Below are positions 62,046 to 64,000 of a stretch of 64,000 nt of DNA, piece after piece. A model generated the notes under the pieces. The model did no database searches, was not told the origin of the DNA, and saw nothing but the letters and a program-made list of their open reading frames with translations. The stretch comes from Flaccisagitta enflata (taxonomy: Eukaryota; Chaetognatha; Sagittoidea; Aphragmophora), in assembly GCA_965153355.1 (NCBI GenBank), contig OZ231126.1, forward strand, positions 50,654,001 through 50,718,000, in the 5' to 3' direction. How positions within the stretch are numbered: position 1 is the first letter of the stretch; each line of letters starts with the position of its first letter. The translations under genes and the position numbers were made by a program.

Positions 62046-62880
62046 TAGTTTTTTGTGCACAATCAAACATCAAAACATTGTGACTTTTCTACAGGGGGAG
62101 TGTTTTTGTGTGTGGTTGTTATATTTTAAGATGTGGGCGAGTTTCGGGCGCGCTTTGCTTGCTGTAGGACTGTTTGGCCTCATGTCCAGATGATTGAGAG
62201 ATTTTTTTGGACAGATGGAATGACAAAGGGACATGAGATATTTTTGGAAGGGAGTGTATGACATAGTGAGGTGAGCAGATAACTATGAAAATATCTCATC
62301 TTATGGAAGACAGACGGATTGACTATCTCATTTGATGAGAAAATAGAAACCGACATATATGGGCCCTTAGCAATTTGACATCTGACATATTGAGTATCTA
62401 CCCACTGACTTCAACTTTCAGAAAAATCTAGGGCCCGAACTGAGACAAACAGACAGACAGAGCAGATGTGAAAAGAACAGACTGATAGACAGACATAGCA
62501 GATGTAAACGATGGGTCGTAAAATTTGTTCTTTCATTGATCTTTCATGTAATGATTGTGGGAAAGTTTTAGGAATAAATACTGTGTTAGCTAGCTTTAAA
62601 ACGTCAATCAATTTTGTTTTGTTTTGTTTTTTTCTTTCGTTTCAAACTCGAGAAGATGGTCAAGACAGAATCAAGATAAAAGTTTAGCGGACTGTTTGAC
62701 AACACCATGCAAACTGAGAGGAAAAATTAAAGGAAATGATATCACGAGTAACAATTTCTAGAGAAGTGATGAAATAAGATTTTTGATCAGATTTTCAGAC
62801 ATAGATCTAGATTTCAAACTGGAACGCAGCAACATATTGAAAAAGTTTATCTGACAGGTAAGCATCCTGAAAAAATTCAC
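62046..62880. other. Presumed intron / spacer, nothing recognised
   Basis: A short gacagacagagcagatgt repeat at 62445-62510. No exon partner for 62881-62997 could be found. Confidence 0.3.
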
Positions 62881-62997
62881 CTTGTTGATGAAAACTGGCT
62901 CGTTGCTGTAACTTGGGACAGAGTTCCCTAAAAAGGAAAAGGCTGCTGTCAAATAGTCAGCATTGTAGTCGTTGGTCTTTGGCCCCACTGGAGCCAT
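62881..62997 (-). CDS. Probable first coding exon of a minus-strand gene
   Basis: ATG at 62997 in a favourable context (aattaacaATGGCT, with A at -3 and G at +4). Then 39 codons in phase 0 end at AACAAG followed by a gtgaat donor. The peptide begins MAPVGPKTNDYNADYLTAAF and ends with VFINK. It has no signal peptide or membrane segment and composition is ordinary for a soluble protein. Reading on past the donor gives 40 more codons before a stop, so a longer unspliced frame cannot be excluded. The family is not recognised. Downstream exons would lie to the left, beyond or within the repeat-rich region; whether it belongs with the coiled-coil exons at 8 and 3 kb is unknown. Confidence 0.5.
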
Positions 62998-64000
62998 TGT
63001 TAATTAAAAAGACGGAAATTAAAGCAAAAAGTATTTTGAACAGAGTAACTGAAGAATGGTATGTTTCGCAACTGAAAAGCCATTTGTGTGATTTTCACCA
63101 AATCCCGAAAACGTCAAGGCCCACGTGCCGCGGGTTGGCCCACTTTGGGTAGATTGACAGCACTTGCACTTCCTCTCTCTCACATTCAAAATTTCCACAC
63201 TTGCACAATTGCACATGCGCCATCGACATGTCCATTATTAGTTTATGAACTCTTGTAAAATTAAATTGAAAGAGAGATACAAAATTATAATGCTGCATTT
63301 TTTTTGCTATCCTTTAGATATAGCTGACATAATAAAAACAGACTGACCCAATGACTGATAATCTAGGTTGACCAAAGAAACTTGTGGAACCGGATTGGAC
63401 ATAAGGAGTGGATCCGAAAGAAGAAAACAAGCGTTCTACGATTTGATTTGTAACTGAAATTGATGCAACTGTTTAAAATTAAGATTTACCTTTGCATCGG
63501 AAACAAGATAAAAGAAGGGGAGTGCCTGCTAACAAATAACCTTAGGCGAAATAATATGATCACAAAGAATAAATTGTTGTTATCAAATTTGATTTGAAAA
63601 TATCACTATCACTATCATGCTTGTTTTTGACCAGGGGCAGTGTCACAGTATGGCCTTGTTGGAAACAAGCATGTTATATTCTTAATGTTAAGCAACTTGA
63701 TCAAATTCTTTCTACAACGTGATCTTATGTTGAGTATCAAAAGTTCACCAGCTCTGACTTTGATATCTTGCATGTTACTTTATCTCAAAAACAATTCAGA
63801 AGATTTGTGTCACGTTTTTGGTAACTATATATACTGTTGTGAATGTAGATTCAAGATCTGTAGATTCAAGATCCTCAAGCTTCATTCAATTCTGCGGTTT
63901 CTGTGCATCAACAAATAGTATGGAAATAAACATCTTATCCACTTATTTGTAAGTAACCTTGTCTAAATGATTTGATGCCTCTATGACCATATGGGTTGGG
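62998..64000. other. 5' flank, no further gene recognised
   Basis: AT-rich. A 13-bp direct repeat (gtagattcaagat) at about 63845-63872. Short frames at 63019-63298 (-) and 63640-63918 (+) show no family features. Promoter elements for the 62881-62997 exon would be expected here but no clear TATA box is seen. Confidence 0.3.

Overview
The window is eukaryotic, most likely animal, nuclear DNA. It has an AT-rich background, GT-AG splice signals, very long microsatellites and dense short non-autonomous transposable elements. No operons, rRNA, tRNA or CRISPR arrays are visible. The species cannot be named from sequence alone. Tetranucleotide GGAC/GTCC arrays inside small interspersed elements recall those described in bivalves and other marine invertebrates, but that is only a hint. 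Real protein-coding sequence is a very small part of the window. Most long open frames are microsatellites or tandem repeats read through.

Layout. 1-8.5 kb: a diverged duplication, then intron sequence of a minus-strand gene with two recognisable coiled-coil exons (7858-8036 and 3055-3144). 8.5-14.3 kb: short elements and very long (TC)n and (CA)n tracts. 14.46-17.65 kb: an array of about 26 copies of a 123-bp repeat. Its last copies are identical, so they are open for 41 residues per unit on the minus strand. 17.7-28.5 kb: a plus-strand gene, seen as a small exon at 18824-18892 and a terminal exon at 26806-27127 with a discoidin/F5-8C-like fold. Its introns and 3' flank carry foldback elements and MITEs. 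28.5-37.8 kb: almost entirely nested repeats.

37.85-59.93 kb is a giant imperfect palindrome. Two arms of about 10.5 and 11.6 kb meet at a 2-nt centre at 48373/48374. Each arm carries a hexanucleotide tract, a helentron-like element, an LTR end followed by a tRNA primer-binding-site-like sequence, a mariner-like MITE, microsatellites, and a broken Gag-like frame with a CCHC zinc knuckle. The two gag copies face inward. 60-64 kb holds a foldback MITE and the probable first coding exon of a minus-strand gene (62881-62997).

The most interesting signal is a dispersed element family with GGAC-type tandem cores. Each copy starts with a small hairpin, then a 9-nt motif, and ends with a hairpin that contains the same motif inverted, followed by CTAAAAA. 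The motif differs from copy to copy, yet within a copy the 5' motif and both arms of the 3' hairpin agree. This is covariation, and it fits a helentron/HINE-like replication mechanism. A second family (called F1 here) has inverted GC-rich hairpin termini around about 20-bp tandem repeats, and has repeatedly inserted into its own kind.
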